The notes under the pieces were generated by a model. It ran no database searches and was not told the DNA's origin. It worked only from the letters and a program-made list of their open reading frames with translations. DNA of 64,000 nt from positions 1 through 64,000 of the forward strand of contig NZ_JACSQA010000017.1 in assembly GCF_014836845.1 (NCBI RefSeq). Reading direction: 5' to 3'. The translations under genes and the position numbers were made by a program. Source of the DNA: Ureibacillus galli (lineage in GTDB: Bacteria; Bacillota; Bacilli; Bacillales_A; Planococcaceae). Within the stretch, counting starts at the first letter, position 1. Each line of letters opens with the position of its first letter. Positions 1 to 7,998 of the stretch are shown in pieces.

Positions 1-100
1 GGAATCAAGGAGGCCCGAAGCGCAGTGTACTTCGTACATGAGCATCGGACCGACGCAGATGACGCAGTTTTCCGACGTGTCATCGCGCTTCGAGAAAGCA
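1..100. other. GC-rich segment of unknown identity joined to a 5S rRNA fragment
   Basis: This stretch is clearly richer in G and C than the rest of the window. It contains a small perfect hairpin (TGTAC TTC GTACA, about 29-41). It does not look like the 5' half of a 5S rRNA, although it sits exactly where that half should be. No convincing reading frame is visible. It may be a repeat or recombined rRNA-spacer sequence; I cannot name it. Confidence 0.4.
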
Positions 101-149
101 TCGATGGTAGTTGAGGGCTGCCCCTGTGAGAGTAGGACATCGCTAGGCA
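101..149 (+). rRNA. 3' fragment of a 5S rRNA gene
   Basis: The sequence from CGATGGTAGT through CCCCTGTGAGAGTAGGACAT to CGCTAGGCA closely matches the last half of Bacillales 5S rRNA, and a terminator follows immediately. A complete 5S gene of about 116 bases should begin near position 33. The bases there are not 5S-like, and nothing upstream can form terminal helix I with the CGCTAGGCA end. I therefore read this as a truncated or chimeric 5S copy, not an intact gene. Confidence 0.6.
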
Positions 150-182
150 TTAAAAGACCACTGAATTTCAGTAGTGTTTTAA
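150..182 (+). terminator. Terminator hairpin after the 5S fragment
   Basis: An imperfect inverted repeat TTAAAA-GAC-CACTGAA / TTCAGTA-GTG-TTTTAA sits directly after the 5S end. The A and T runs on either side let it also end transcription of the leftward acetyltransferase gene. Confidence 0.7.
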
Positions 183-191
183 TACATTTAG

Positions 192-749
192 TTAATGTTC
201 CTCTTTTAAAATGGAGTAAACTTTTAAATCTCTATGCTCACCTATAACAAACATAGATTTTCTTAGAACTCCTTCAAAGGTCATGCCACATTTTTGCATA
301 ACCCGCTCTGAGCCGATATTATCAACAAAACATCGTGCTTGAATACGAGTAAGGTCCATATGTTCAAAGCCAAATGAAATTATTCGTTTTGCAGCTTCCG
401 TCATCACGCCTTTTCCCCAATATTCATGAGAAAGGGCATAGCCGATTTCAGCCGTTTTATGTTTCGTGTCCCATGTAATGAAATCAATGGTTCCAATGAA
501 ATTTCCATTTCCTTTGTCTTCGATACCCCAAGGAGATAGTTGATGAGTTTCATATCTTTCTAATGAAAAGTCGATAAAAGCCTTCGTATCATCAATCGAT
601 TTGTGTGTATCCCACACTAAATATTTTGTAACTTCATCATTAGAACAGTAATGAAACATATCATCCATATCATTGACTGTTATTTTTCGAAGAATTAGAC
701 GATCTGTTTCTAGTGTAGGGAGATTACTATAAATATCTTCTATTTTCAT
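192..749 (-). CDS. GNAT family N-acetyltransferase, RimJ/RimL type
   Basis: A 185-residue cytosolic protein with the COG1670 layout: an N-terminal ETDRLILRKI strand, a central beta sheet, and the acetyl-CoA pyrophosphate-binding segment YWGKGVMTEA near residues 110-119, followed by a conserved asparagine region (DNIGSERVMQK). Family members acetylate ribosomal-protein N-termini, amino acids or drugs; the substrate here cannot be read from sequence. The ATG at 749 is preceded by GAGGTGAA at good spacing. It is monocistronic and ends against the terminator behind the 5S fragment. Confidence 0.85.
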   Translation of the reverse strand: MKIEDIYSNLPTLETDRLILRKITVNDMDDMFHYCSNDEVTKYLVWDTHKSIDDTKAFIDFSLERYETHQLSPWGIEDKGNGNFIGTIDFITWDTKHKTAEIGYALSHEYWGKGVMTEAAKRIISFGFEHMDLTRIQARCFVDNIGSERVMQKCGMTFEGVLRKSMFVIGEHRDLKVYSILKEEH

Positions 750-858
750 TACTTCACCTCATACTCCGTTTAAGATATCTGTAATTATAAACGACTCGGT
801 ACTCCCTAAAAAGATAGTTTTTACTAATATTTTACAAATCCATATTGATGGTAAAACC

Positions 859-1530
859 TCAAAACTCCAGTGCCCTTCTTAAGTCATGAATGTATGACTG
901 GCTAACGGGTAATTCTGTTCCTGTTTTTAGTTCAACAACAAAGTTTGAGGATAAGTCTCGAGAAATTTTTTTTATATAGTAAATGTTTAATATATAAGAT
1001 CGATGAATACGTAAGAAATACTCTGGAAGTTTAGTTTGGAGTTCCTTTAATGTCATGTTTGACTTATATTGTTCATTGTCCGTGTAAAACCACGTTTTCT
1101 TTTGCAAGCTTTCAATATAGGATATTTCTTTAATAGGAATTGGCGTCCAATCTTCATCTCCTTTTCCAGTTAAAAATTTATATGGCTGTTGTTTTTCCGG
1201 AAAATAAGTAGATGGCAAAATGATAATTAAGGCAGCATTTTGTTGATCAATCGTAATCGGATATCCCATTGTATAATAAGGTGCTCCAAGTGTAGATGTA
1301 TCTAATATCAATTCAGTTTTTTTACGGTACTTCAATACCTGTGCAGCAATGCTTTCCGGATGAACAGATTCCCCTGTTTTTAAATGAATATGATGGATGC
1401 TAGGGCAATAGTAAATATACGTATTGTCTAAAGCAATAGCTAAAGATGCATCCTTTGGTATCCAGTCTTCTAAAATAAGTTTGAATTGCTCTAACCCCTC
1501 TTTAGATACATTCAAATTTCCTATTTCCAT
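859..1530 (-). CDS. LytTR-type transcriptional regulator with N-terminal PAS-like sensor
   Basis: The C-terminal ~100 residues form a LytTR DNA-binding domain: IKEISYIESLQKKTWFYT, the LPEYFLRIHRSYILN core and a final LPVSQSYIHDLRRAL helix. The N-terminal ~120 residues resemble a PAS-like ligand domain (GAPYYTMGYPI segment), not a phosphoreceiver, so the protein probably binds a metabolite directly. I chose the ATG at 1530 because AGGGGGA lies nine bases upstream; an in-frame start at 1596 has no ribosome-binding site. The gene diverges from aceA, and repeated motifs lie between them, so local control of the glyoxylate shunt is likely but inferred. Confidence 0.8.
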   Translation of the reverse strand: MEIGNLNVSKEGLEQFKLILEDWIPKDASLAIALDNTYIYYCPSIHHIHLKTGESVHPESIAAQVLKYRKKTELILDTSTLGAPYYTMGYPITIDQQNAALIIILPSTYFPEKQQPYKFLTGKGDEDWTPIPIKEISYIESLQKKTWFYTDNEQYKSNMTLKELQTKLPEYFLRIHRSYILNIYYIKKISRDLSSNFVVELKTGTELPVSQSYIHDLRRALEF

Positions 1531-1643
1531 ATTTAGAATCCCCCTAAGTGTAATTACAAAATCTAAATACTTCATCATGAAATAATACCAATCCATCCCA
1601 AATTTTTAATATTTCGTCAGAAAATAATGAAAAATAAAATACC

Positions 1644-1692
1644 CTGTTATATATTAATTTACAGTAAATACTTCTGTTATGGAACAGTAAAT
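1644..1692 (+). promoter_or_regulatory. Operator-like repeats between the LytTR gene and aceA
   Basis: Two exact copies of ACAGTAAAT (1661-1669 and 1684-1692) are offset by 23 bases, about two helical turns, as is usual for LytTR targets. CTGTTAT occurs at 1644-1650 and 1674-1680. The last copy forms the dyad CTGTT-ATGG-AACAG (1674-1687). The 18-base segment at 1672-1689 recurs with one mismatch at 45804-45821, before the AEC transporter gene and at nearly the same distance from its start codon. Confidence 0.6.
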
Positions 1693-1747
1693 TAAAAAAA
1701 TTTTTTTAACAGAGTGTATTTAAACAAAGGGGAAGGTGTGAACATTC

Positions 1748-3031
1748 ATGTCAACAAGACAAGAAAAAATCAAAGCTATAAAGAAGGATTGGGCAGAAAA
1801 CCCGCGTTGGAAAGGAATTGAAAGAACATATACAGCTGAAGAAGTTGTAAAATTACAAGGTTCTGTAGTAGTTGAGCAAACTTTAGCAAAAAGAGGTGCA
1901 GCACGTCTTTGGAAATCATTACATGAAGAAGACTTTGTTAATGCATTAGGAGCGTTAACTGGGAACCAAGCGGTACAGCAAGTGAAGGCAGGTTTGAAAG
2001 CGATTTATTTATCTGGTTGGCAAGTAGCTGCGGATGCAAACCTTGCTGGCCAAATGTATCCTGACCAATCATTATATCCTGCCAATTCGGTACCTCAAGT
2101 TATCAAACGTATTAATCAAGCACTACAAAGAGCAGACCAAATTGATCATGCGGAAGGTCGAAATGATAATTTTGACTGGTTTGCACCAATTGTTGCTGAT
2201 GCAGAAGCTGGATTTGGCGGACCATTAAATGTGTTTGAACTTGTAAAATCAATGGTTGAAGCAGGTGCTGCAGGCGTTCACTTAGAAGATCAGCTTGCTT
2301 CGGAGAAAAAATGTGGTCACCTTGGAGGAAAAGTATTACTACCTACTCAAAACGCTGTTCGTAATCTAATCGCTGCTCGTCTTGCAATGGACGTAATGGG
2401 AGTAGATACTATTTTAATTGCTCGAACAGATGCCGATGCTGCAGATATGGTAACAAGTGATATTGACCCTCGAGATGCGGAATTTATTACAGGGGAACGC
2501 ACGCCGGAAGGATTCTTCCGTACGAAAGCAGGCATTAAACAAGCAATTGCCCGCGGTTTAGCGTACGCACCGTATGCGGATTTAATTTGGTGTGAAACTT
2601 CTAATCCGTCCTTAGAAGAAGCGCGTCAATTTGCAGAAGGGATTCATGCGAAATTCCCAGGCAAAATGTTAGCTTACAACTGTTCACCGTCCTTTAACTG
2701 GAAAGCGAAATTATCGGATAAAGAAATTGCGGAATTCCAACGAGAAATTGCGAAAATGGGCTATAAATTCCAATTCGTCACATTGGCAGGCTTCCATTCA
2801 CTTAATAAATCGATGTTTGAACTTGCAGTAGACTATAAAGATAATGGTATGGCTGCTTACTCGAAACTTCAACAGGCCGAATTTGATTTAGAAGCAAAAG
2901 GTTATACAGCTACTAAACATCAACGTGAAGTAGGTACTGGTTACTTTGATGAAGTGTCACAAACCATTTCTGGAGGTACATCGTCTACAACAGCGATGGC
3001 AGGGTCTACAGAAGCAGAACAATTCGTATAA
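1748..3031 (+). CDS. aceA: Isocitrate lyase
   Basis: A 427-residue isocitrate lyase, the first glyoxylate-shunt enzyme, cleaving isocitrate to glyoxylate and succinate in the cytosol. The catalytic loop KKCGH is present with Cys189, as are the metal-binding ADAEAGFGG segment and the ECP-like CNCSPSFNW region (here YNCSPSFNW). Length matches the short bacterial form. The ATG follows AAGGGGAAGGTG. It begins an operon with aceB 83 bases downstream. A small hairpin (3056-3072) and a near-palindrome (3072-3088) lie between them and might tune relative expression. Control by the adjacent LytTR protein is inferred from the upstream repeats. Confidence 0.97.
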   Translation: MSTRQEKIKAIKKDWAENPRWKGIERTYTAEEVVKLQGSVVVEQTLAKRGAARLWKSLHEEDFVNALGALTGNQAVQQVKAGLKAIYLSGWQVAADANLAGQMYPDQSLYPANSVPQVIKRINQALQRADQIDHAEGRNDNFDWFAPIVADAEAGFGGPLNVFELVKSMVEAGAAGVHLEDQLASEKKCGHLGGKVLLPTQNAVRNLIAARLAMDVMGVDTILIARTDADAADMVTSDIDPRDAEFITGERTPEGFFRTKAGIKQAIARGLAYAPYADLIWCETSNPSLEEARQFAEGIHAKFPGKMLAYNCSPSFNWKAKLSDKEIAEFQREIAKMGYKFQFVTLAGFHSLNKSMFELAVDYKDNGMAAYSKLQQAEFDLEAKGYTATKHQREVGTGYFDEVSQTISGGTSSTTAMAGSTEAEQFV

Positions 3032-3114
3032 TTTTAAATGTAACGGTAATAGATCACCTCAAATTAGAGGTTTTGCCTAGGCGAAAATTGGCAATTTAAA
3101 TAAGGGTGGGGATT

Positions 3115-4722
3115 ATGAAAATGGAACAGGCAACATCACAAAAGCTTAAAATTGTTGGGGACCTAACAGAACAAGCAAAGGAAATATTAACGCCTGAAGC
3201 TCTTGAATTCATTGTTTCACTTCATGATAAGTTTGATGGGCGACGTAAGGATTTATTAGAAAAACGGAATGAAAAACAAAAACGACTTGATGAGGGAGAG
3301 CAACTAAACTTTTTACGAGAAACAGAGGAAATTCGTAAAGGTGATTGGACAATTGCTCCCCTTCCAAAAGATCTACAAGACCGTCGTGTAGAAATTACTG
3401 GTCCGGCAGTAGACCGTAAAATGGTGATCAATGCATTAAACTCTGGTGCTAAAATGTTTATGGCATGTTTTGAGGATGCATCGACACCAACATGGGAAAA
3501 TATGATTGCTGGTCAAATAAATATGCGAGATTCTGTTCGTCGTACTATTGCGTTTACCCAAGAATCGAATGGGAAAACGTATAAACTTAATGAACAAACT
3601 GCTGTCCTTTTAGTTCGCCCGCGTGGTTTGCATTTACTTGAAAAAAATGTGCTTGTAAATGGAGAGCCTATGTCAGGAAGCTTCTTTGACTTCGGCTTGT
3701 ATTTCTTCCATAACGTAAAAGAATTATTAGCCAATGGTTCCGGTCCATACTTCTATTTACCGAAGCTTGAAAGTCATTTAGAGGCTAGACTTTGGAATGA
3801 TGTATTTGTTTTTGCCCAAGATTATTTAAATATTCCACAAGGCACAATTAAAGCAACTGTATTAATTGAAACAATCGTTGCTGCCTTTGAAATGGATGAA
3901 ATTTTATATGAATTACGTGAGCATTCAGCGGGTCTAAATTGTGGTCGTTGGGATTATATTTTCAGCTTTATTAAACGACTACGAAATCAGCCGGATGTTG
4001 TTTTACCAGATCGTGGTCAAGTAACGATGACCGTTCCGTTTATGAAAGCTTATACATCTTTATGTATTCAAACTTGCCATAAACGGAATGCCCCTGCGAT
4101 GGGTGGTATGGCAGCCCAAATACCAGTGAAAAATGACGAAGAGGCGAACAAACTAGCCTTTGCAAAAGTTGCGGAAGATAAACGTCGTGAAGCAACGGAC
4201 GGTCATGATGGTACTTGGGTTGCTCACCCAGGATTAGTTCCAGTTGCGATGGAACAATTTGATGCGATTATGAAAACACCAAATCAAATTGATAAAAAAC
4301 GTGAAGATGTAAAAGTAACGGCTGATGATCTCGTTGCTGTTCCAGAAGGGACGATTACAGAAGAAGGTCTTCGTATCAATTGTAGTGTAGGTGTTCAATA
4401 TATTGCATCCTGGTTACGAGGAAATGGTGCCGCACCGATTAATAACTTAATGGAAGATGCGGCTACTGCCGAGATTTCCCGTACTCAAGTATGGCAATGG
4501 ATTCGTCATGAAAAGGGAATTTTAGATGATGGTCGTAAAGTGACATTGGAGTTAACGCTAGAAGTCTTAGATGAAGAGCTTGCAAAAATTAAAGAAGCTG
4601 TTGGGGAACAGGCTTATAACAGTGGTCGATATGTAGAGGCGGCTGAACTGTTTAAAACTTTAATTGAGCAAGACAAGTTTATTGAATTCTTAACTTTACC
4701 GGGTTATGAAAAAATAAGCTAA
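3115..4722 (+). CDS. aceB: Malate synthase A
   Basis: A ~535-residue malate synthase A, condensing glyoxylate with acetyl-CoA to malate. Visible family signatures are [11 protein letters not shown], the substrate-site [12 protein letters not shown] segment, [10 protein letters not shown] and the late [10 protein letters not shown] motif. Together with aceA it completes the glyoxylate bypass, allowing growth on acetate or fatty acids. The ATG at 3115 (or 3121) is preferred, because a GTG at 3106 lies inside the GGGTGGGG ribosome-binding site. The operon ends at the strong hairpin at 4813-4856. Confidence 0.96.
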   Translation: MKMEQATSQKLKIVGDLTEQAKEILTPEALEFIVSLHDKFDGRRKDLLEKRNEKQKRLDEGEQLNFLRETEEIRKGDWTIAPLPKDLQDRRVEITGPAVDRKMVINALNSGAKMFMACFEDASTPTWENMIAGQINMRDSVRRTIAFTQESNGKTYKLNEQTAVLLVRPRGLHLLEKNVLVNGEPMSGSFFDFGLYFFHNVKELLANGSGPYFYLPKLESHLEARLWNDVFVFAQDYLNIPQGTIKATVLIETIVAAFEMDEILYELREHSAGLNCGRWDYIFSFIKRLRNQPDVVLPDRGQVTMTVPFMKAYTSLCIQTCHKRNAPAMGGMAAQIPVKNDEEANKLAFAKVAEDKRREATDGHDGTWVAHPGLVPVAMEQFDAIMKTPNQIDKKREDVKVTADDLVAVPEGTITEEGLRINCSVGVQYIASWLRGNGAAPINNLMEDAATAEISRTQVWQWIRHEKGILDDGRKVTLELTLEVLDEELAKIKEAVGEQAYNSGRYVEAAELFKTLIEQDKFIEFLTLPGYEKIS

Positions 4723-4812
4723 TAAACATAGGAATGAAGGTTGCCTCCTTTATATATTCCTTCGTTTAACTAAGGGGTTTATTTAATAAATATTTGTTCG
4801 ACATGGGGATGG

Positions 4813-4856
4813 ATGTCTTACTAGTTGTAATGAGCTAGTAAGACATTCTTTTTGTT
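4813..4856 (+). terminator. Terminator of the aceAB operon
   Basis: Perfect 12-bp arms (ATGTCTTACTAG / CTAGTAAGACAT) around a ten-base loop are followed by a T-rich run. Confidence 0.9.
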
Positions 4857-4930
4857 TGAAAAGAGGGAAATCATCGACTATTGGAGAAAACATTAATTAA
4901 AGAAAACGTACATAAAGGGGAAGGTGTCAC

Positions 4931-6109
4931 ATGAAAAATAAAGAAATGCTTTTAGTACCTGGACCAACGCCGGTTATGGATGAAATTTATGATGCTTTAG
5001 CGAGTGAAACAAGAGGGCATACGGATCCACGGTTTGTAGCAATTTATCGAAATGCCATTGAACAGACGAAACAACTGCTACAAACGGATGGGGAGGTATT
5101 CGTTGTTGCGGGTTCCGGAACATTGGCAATGGAAATGGCGATTGTTAATACCGTTGGAAAAGGAGAAAGTCTTCTTGTTATAAGCCACGGTTATTTTGGT
5201 GATCGATTCAAACCTCTGGCAAAAGCTTATGGAATTGAAGTAGATATATTGCAAGCGGAGTGGGGCAAGCAAGTGGACCCATTACTAGTTGAGGAAACTT
5301 TAGCGCAAAAAGAGTATAAAGCGGTAACGATTACCCATGCAGATACTTCGACGGGTGTTATGTCAGATTTAGATACCCTCGTACCATTGATTAAGAAAAC
5401 AGGTGCCCTAGTTATTTTAGATGGAGTTGTTGCTACAGCAGCCCTCGAAGAAAATATGAGTAAGTCATATGGAGGAAATGTGGATTATAAGATTGATATT
5501 GTATTAACCGGTTCCCAAAAAGCAATCGGAATTCCACCAGGGCTTGCGATTATTGCTTTTAACGAAACAGCTTTAAAAGCTAGGGATGCATTAGGTGATA
5601 TTGCAGCCTATTACTGTGATATAAAAAATTGGCTCCCTATTATGCGGGATCCTTCAAAATACTTCGCAACACCACCAGTAAATTTAATTTATGCCTATCA
5701 TAAGGCAATGGATATAGTATTAGAAGAAGGAATACAACACAGGGAACAACGTCATATCGCTTTTGGACGTGGAATACGTGCTGCCCTACGTACGTTCGGT
5801 ATGGAACCTTTAGCCAGTGAAGAAGTGTCAGCTCCTACTTTAAGTTGTATGTTATATCCAGAAGGAGTAGATGATGCAGCTTTTCGAAAGTTGCTTTCTC
5901 ATAAAGGAGTCATTGTCGCTGGAGCATTAGCCCACTTAGCAGGTAAAGCTTTCCGCATTGGTCATATGGGGAATACAACAGTGGAAATGTTAGAACAAGC
6001 AATTCGTAATATTGGTGAAGTGTTGCATGAACTAGGGTTAGAAGTGAATCAAGAACTGGCTCTACAAGCATTTAAAGAGGAAATATTAATGACTGGACAA
6101 ACCCGTTAA
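4931..6109 (+). CDS. Class V aminotransferase, alanine/serine-glyoxylate type
   Basis: A 392-residue PLP enzyme of the class V family. The PGPTPV N-terminus, GSGTLAMEMA cofactor region, Asp164 in LDGV and Schiff-base Lys197 in GSQKAIGIPPG are all recognisable. Closest families are PucG-like (ureidoglycine-glyoxylate) and alanine/serine-glyoxylate aminotransferases, which convert glyoxylate to glycine. Its place beside aceAB suggests it drains glyoxylate made by isocitrate lyase; this is inference. It has its own ribosome-binding site: AAAGGGGAAGGTGT, 14 bases identical to the aceA site. It lies between two terminators, so it is a separate unit. Confidence 0.85.
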   Translation: MKNKEMLLVPGPTPVMDEIYDALASETRGHTDPRFVAIYRNAIEQTKQLLQTDGEVFVVAGSGTLAMEMAIVNTVGKGESLLVISHGYFGDRFKPLAKAYGIEVDILQAEWGKQVDPLLVEETLAQKEYKAVTITHADTSTGVMSDLDTLVPLIKKTGALVILDGVVATAALEENMSKSYGGNVDYKIDIVLTGSQKAIGIPPGLAIIAFNETALKARDALGDIAAYYCDIKNWLPIMRDPSKYFATPPVNLIYAYHKAMDIVLEEGIQHREQRHIAFGRGIRAALRTFGMEPLASEEVSAPTLSCMLYPEGVDDAAFRKLLSHKGVIVAGALAHLAGKAFRIGHMGNTTVEMLEQAIRNIGEVLHELGLEVNQELALQAFKEEILMTGQTR

Positions 6110-6117
6110 AAATAAAA

Positions 6118-6148
6118 ACTCGAGTATGTTGACATACTCGAGTTTTTT
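6118..6148. terminator. Bidirectional terminator
   Basis: A perfect hairpin ACTCGAGTATG TTGA CATACTCGAGT is flanked by A and T runs, so it serves both the aminotransferase gene and the convergent ABC transporter operon. Confidence 0.93.
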
Positions 6149-6168
6149 ATATTGGTTAAAGGTGAATG

Positions 6169-7974
6169 TTATTTACTTTCATTATAGGCTTTTAAGAATT
6201 CCGTAACTTTTTCTTTATCTGCTTCAAGTTTTAAGCCAGTATCAATTAATGGCGATACTGTTGAAACGGCTGGACGCTTATTCCCTTGATAGTAAGTAAT
6301 GAATTCTTCTTGGTTTATTGAGTAAAGAATAGCTTTACGTAAGTCAGCTGAATCTGAAACTTCACGACCTGATGTGTTGAACTGTAAGTAAGATACTGCA
6401 TTGCTATCAGCTTGGTTTAAAGTTAAGTTTTTGTCCGATGTAACGACATCATATTTCGTTTCCGGTACAGATTGAAGTACATGAATTTCTCCATTACGTA
6501 ATGCGGATAATGCACTGTCGTTATCATCAATAAAACGTACAGAAATATTCTTAATCTTTGGTTCATATTCGCTACCTACACGGTAAGCAGGGTTTTTCAC
6601 GAATGTTGCTTCATAATCATTCTTTTTCACTAAAATGTATGGTCCACTTGCATATAAATGGTTGTTATAAGTGTTACCTTCTGTCACGGTTGCTTGGTCA
6701 CCGTAGGCAACATCTTTATTTGGATCATAGTTTGCTACGTCATAAGTATTAATACTTGAAACTTGTTTTTCAGAAACGATACCACCGGATTGGTGAGCTA
6801 AATAGTTTAATACTTGTGGGAATGGGTTAGGCGTTGTAATTTTAACCACTTGGTATTTCCCAGAAGCATTATCAACATCCTCTTTCGAATCAACTAATTC
6901 TGTCACTGGTGCTGGTAAACCTTTTGATAAAGCATCTAAAATTGTTTCATCAGAACCTGCAACTTTTCCATTTTGTAATTCAGCTATATCCGTCACAATT
7001 TCTACTGTTTCAATATTTTCATGAATACTGTATGTGCGGTGATCTGGAACTGAATTTGGATCTTTTGCGCGGTTTAAAGAGAATACAACATCTTCCGCGG
7101 ATACAAGCTCTTTCGTGTCAACTGCTGTATCGTTTTCCACTTTTGCAAAGTTAATATCATCACGTAAAATGAAGTAAAATTCAGAATTACCGTCCGCCAT
7201 TACGTGGTTATAAGATAATGAACCGTCTGAAACGACTTTATCATCATCCGTTAAGTTTACTAAACGTACATACATGTTTGTATTTAATGTATTGATAGAA
7301 CCGTCATTCCCTTTAATAGGATCAAGGGAAGTAAGCGTCGAAATTGCCTGATGTAATACAAGCGTTTCGCTTTCGTTTAGAGACTCATCATTAAAAGAAA
7401 TGGATTCCCATACTTGTGCACGGGATTTAGGAAGACGAACCGTTTTAGGATTTACTTCCGCTGAATAAATACCTTGTGCTTTATTCGAAATATATAGGGG
7501 GGCAATATAAGCTTGATCAAATACTAAAAGTTGTTCAAGCTCTTTATAAGCTTCTTTTGCTTCATCGCCAGTTAATGTACTTGCTTTATCGATTAATTCA
7601 TCTAATTTTGAATCACTAACAACACTGTAGTCACCGCCTGTTTTGAATAAACCACGCACAGCATAGTCAGGGTTACCTGTTACTGTAGTCCAACTAGATA
7701 GAGCGACATCGTAGTTACCAGCGTCTTTTTGAGCTGAAAAAGAACCATAATCTGGTTGAATATTTAACACTACATCAAAGCCGTTTTTCGTTAATTGGTC
7801 ACGTAAAATATTTAAATCATTTTCGTTTGAAGCCATTCCTAAAATTTCAACAGACGGTTTTTCACCAGAAGTCGATGTATCAGCATCTCCTCCACCTTCT
7901 ACATCCTTTTTCGTTTGTACACAGCCTGCAAGAGCGAGAACTGCTACAAGTAAAAGGGCAAATAGTCTTTTCAT
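6169..7974 (-). CDS. Peptide-type ABC transporter binding lipoprotein with circularly permuted family 5 domain
   Basis: A 601-residue lipoprotein with signal peptide and lipobox LALAG-Cys18. Domain order is unusual. Residues ~42-195 resemble the C-terminal part of SBP_bac_5 proteins (GNYDVALSSW, NPDYAVRGLF, KLDELIDKAS, then FDQAYIAPLYI). Residues ~204-601 resemble the N-terminal and central parts: TSLDPI, FYFILRDDINF, SAEDVVFSLNRAKDP, SGPYILVKKNDYEATFVKNPAY, ALRNGEIHVL, DLRKAILYSINQEEF. The protein stops at the helix that normally leads into the C-terminal part. All pieces of an OppA/DppA fold are present but rotated. ATG follows GGAGGATTAAT; it is the last gene of a three-gene leftward operon. 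Ligand is probably a peptide, inferred from family. Confidence 0.85.
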   Translation of the reverse strand: MKRLFALLLVAVLALAGCVQTKKDVEGGGDADTSTSGEKPSVEILGMASNENDLNILRDQLTKNGFDVVLNIQPDYGSFSAQKDAGNYDVALSSWTTVTGNPDYAVRGLFKTGGDYSVVSDSKLDELIDKASTLTGDEAKEAYKELEQLLVFDQAYIAPLYISNKAQGIYSAEVNPKTVRLPKSRAQVWESISFNDESLNESETLVLHQAISTLTSLDPIKGNDGSINTLNTNMYVRLVNLTDDDKVVSDGSLSYNHVMADGNSEFYFILRDDINFAKVENDTAVDTKELVSAEDVVFSLNRAKDPNSVPDHRTYSIHENIETVEIVTDIAELQNGKVAGSDETILDALSKGLPAPVTELVDSKEDVDNASGKYQVVKITTPNPFPQVLNYLAHQSGGIVSEKQVSSINTYDVANYDPNKDVAYGDQATVTEGNTYNNHLYASGPYILVKKNDYEATFVKNPAYRVGSEYEPKIKNISVRFIDDNDSALSALRNGEIHVLQSVPETKYDVVTSDKNLTLNQADSNAVSYLQFNTSGREVSDSADLRKAILYSINQEEFITYYQGNKRPAVSTVSPLIDTGLKLEADKEKVTEFLKAYNESK

Positions 7975-7998
7975 ATTAATCCTCCAAAATATAGTTTT

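Noticed and set aside
1531-1596. N-terminal extension of the LytTR regulator from 1596
   Set aside because: No ribosome-binding site at 1596, whereas the ATG at 1530 has AGGGGGA at ideal distance.
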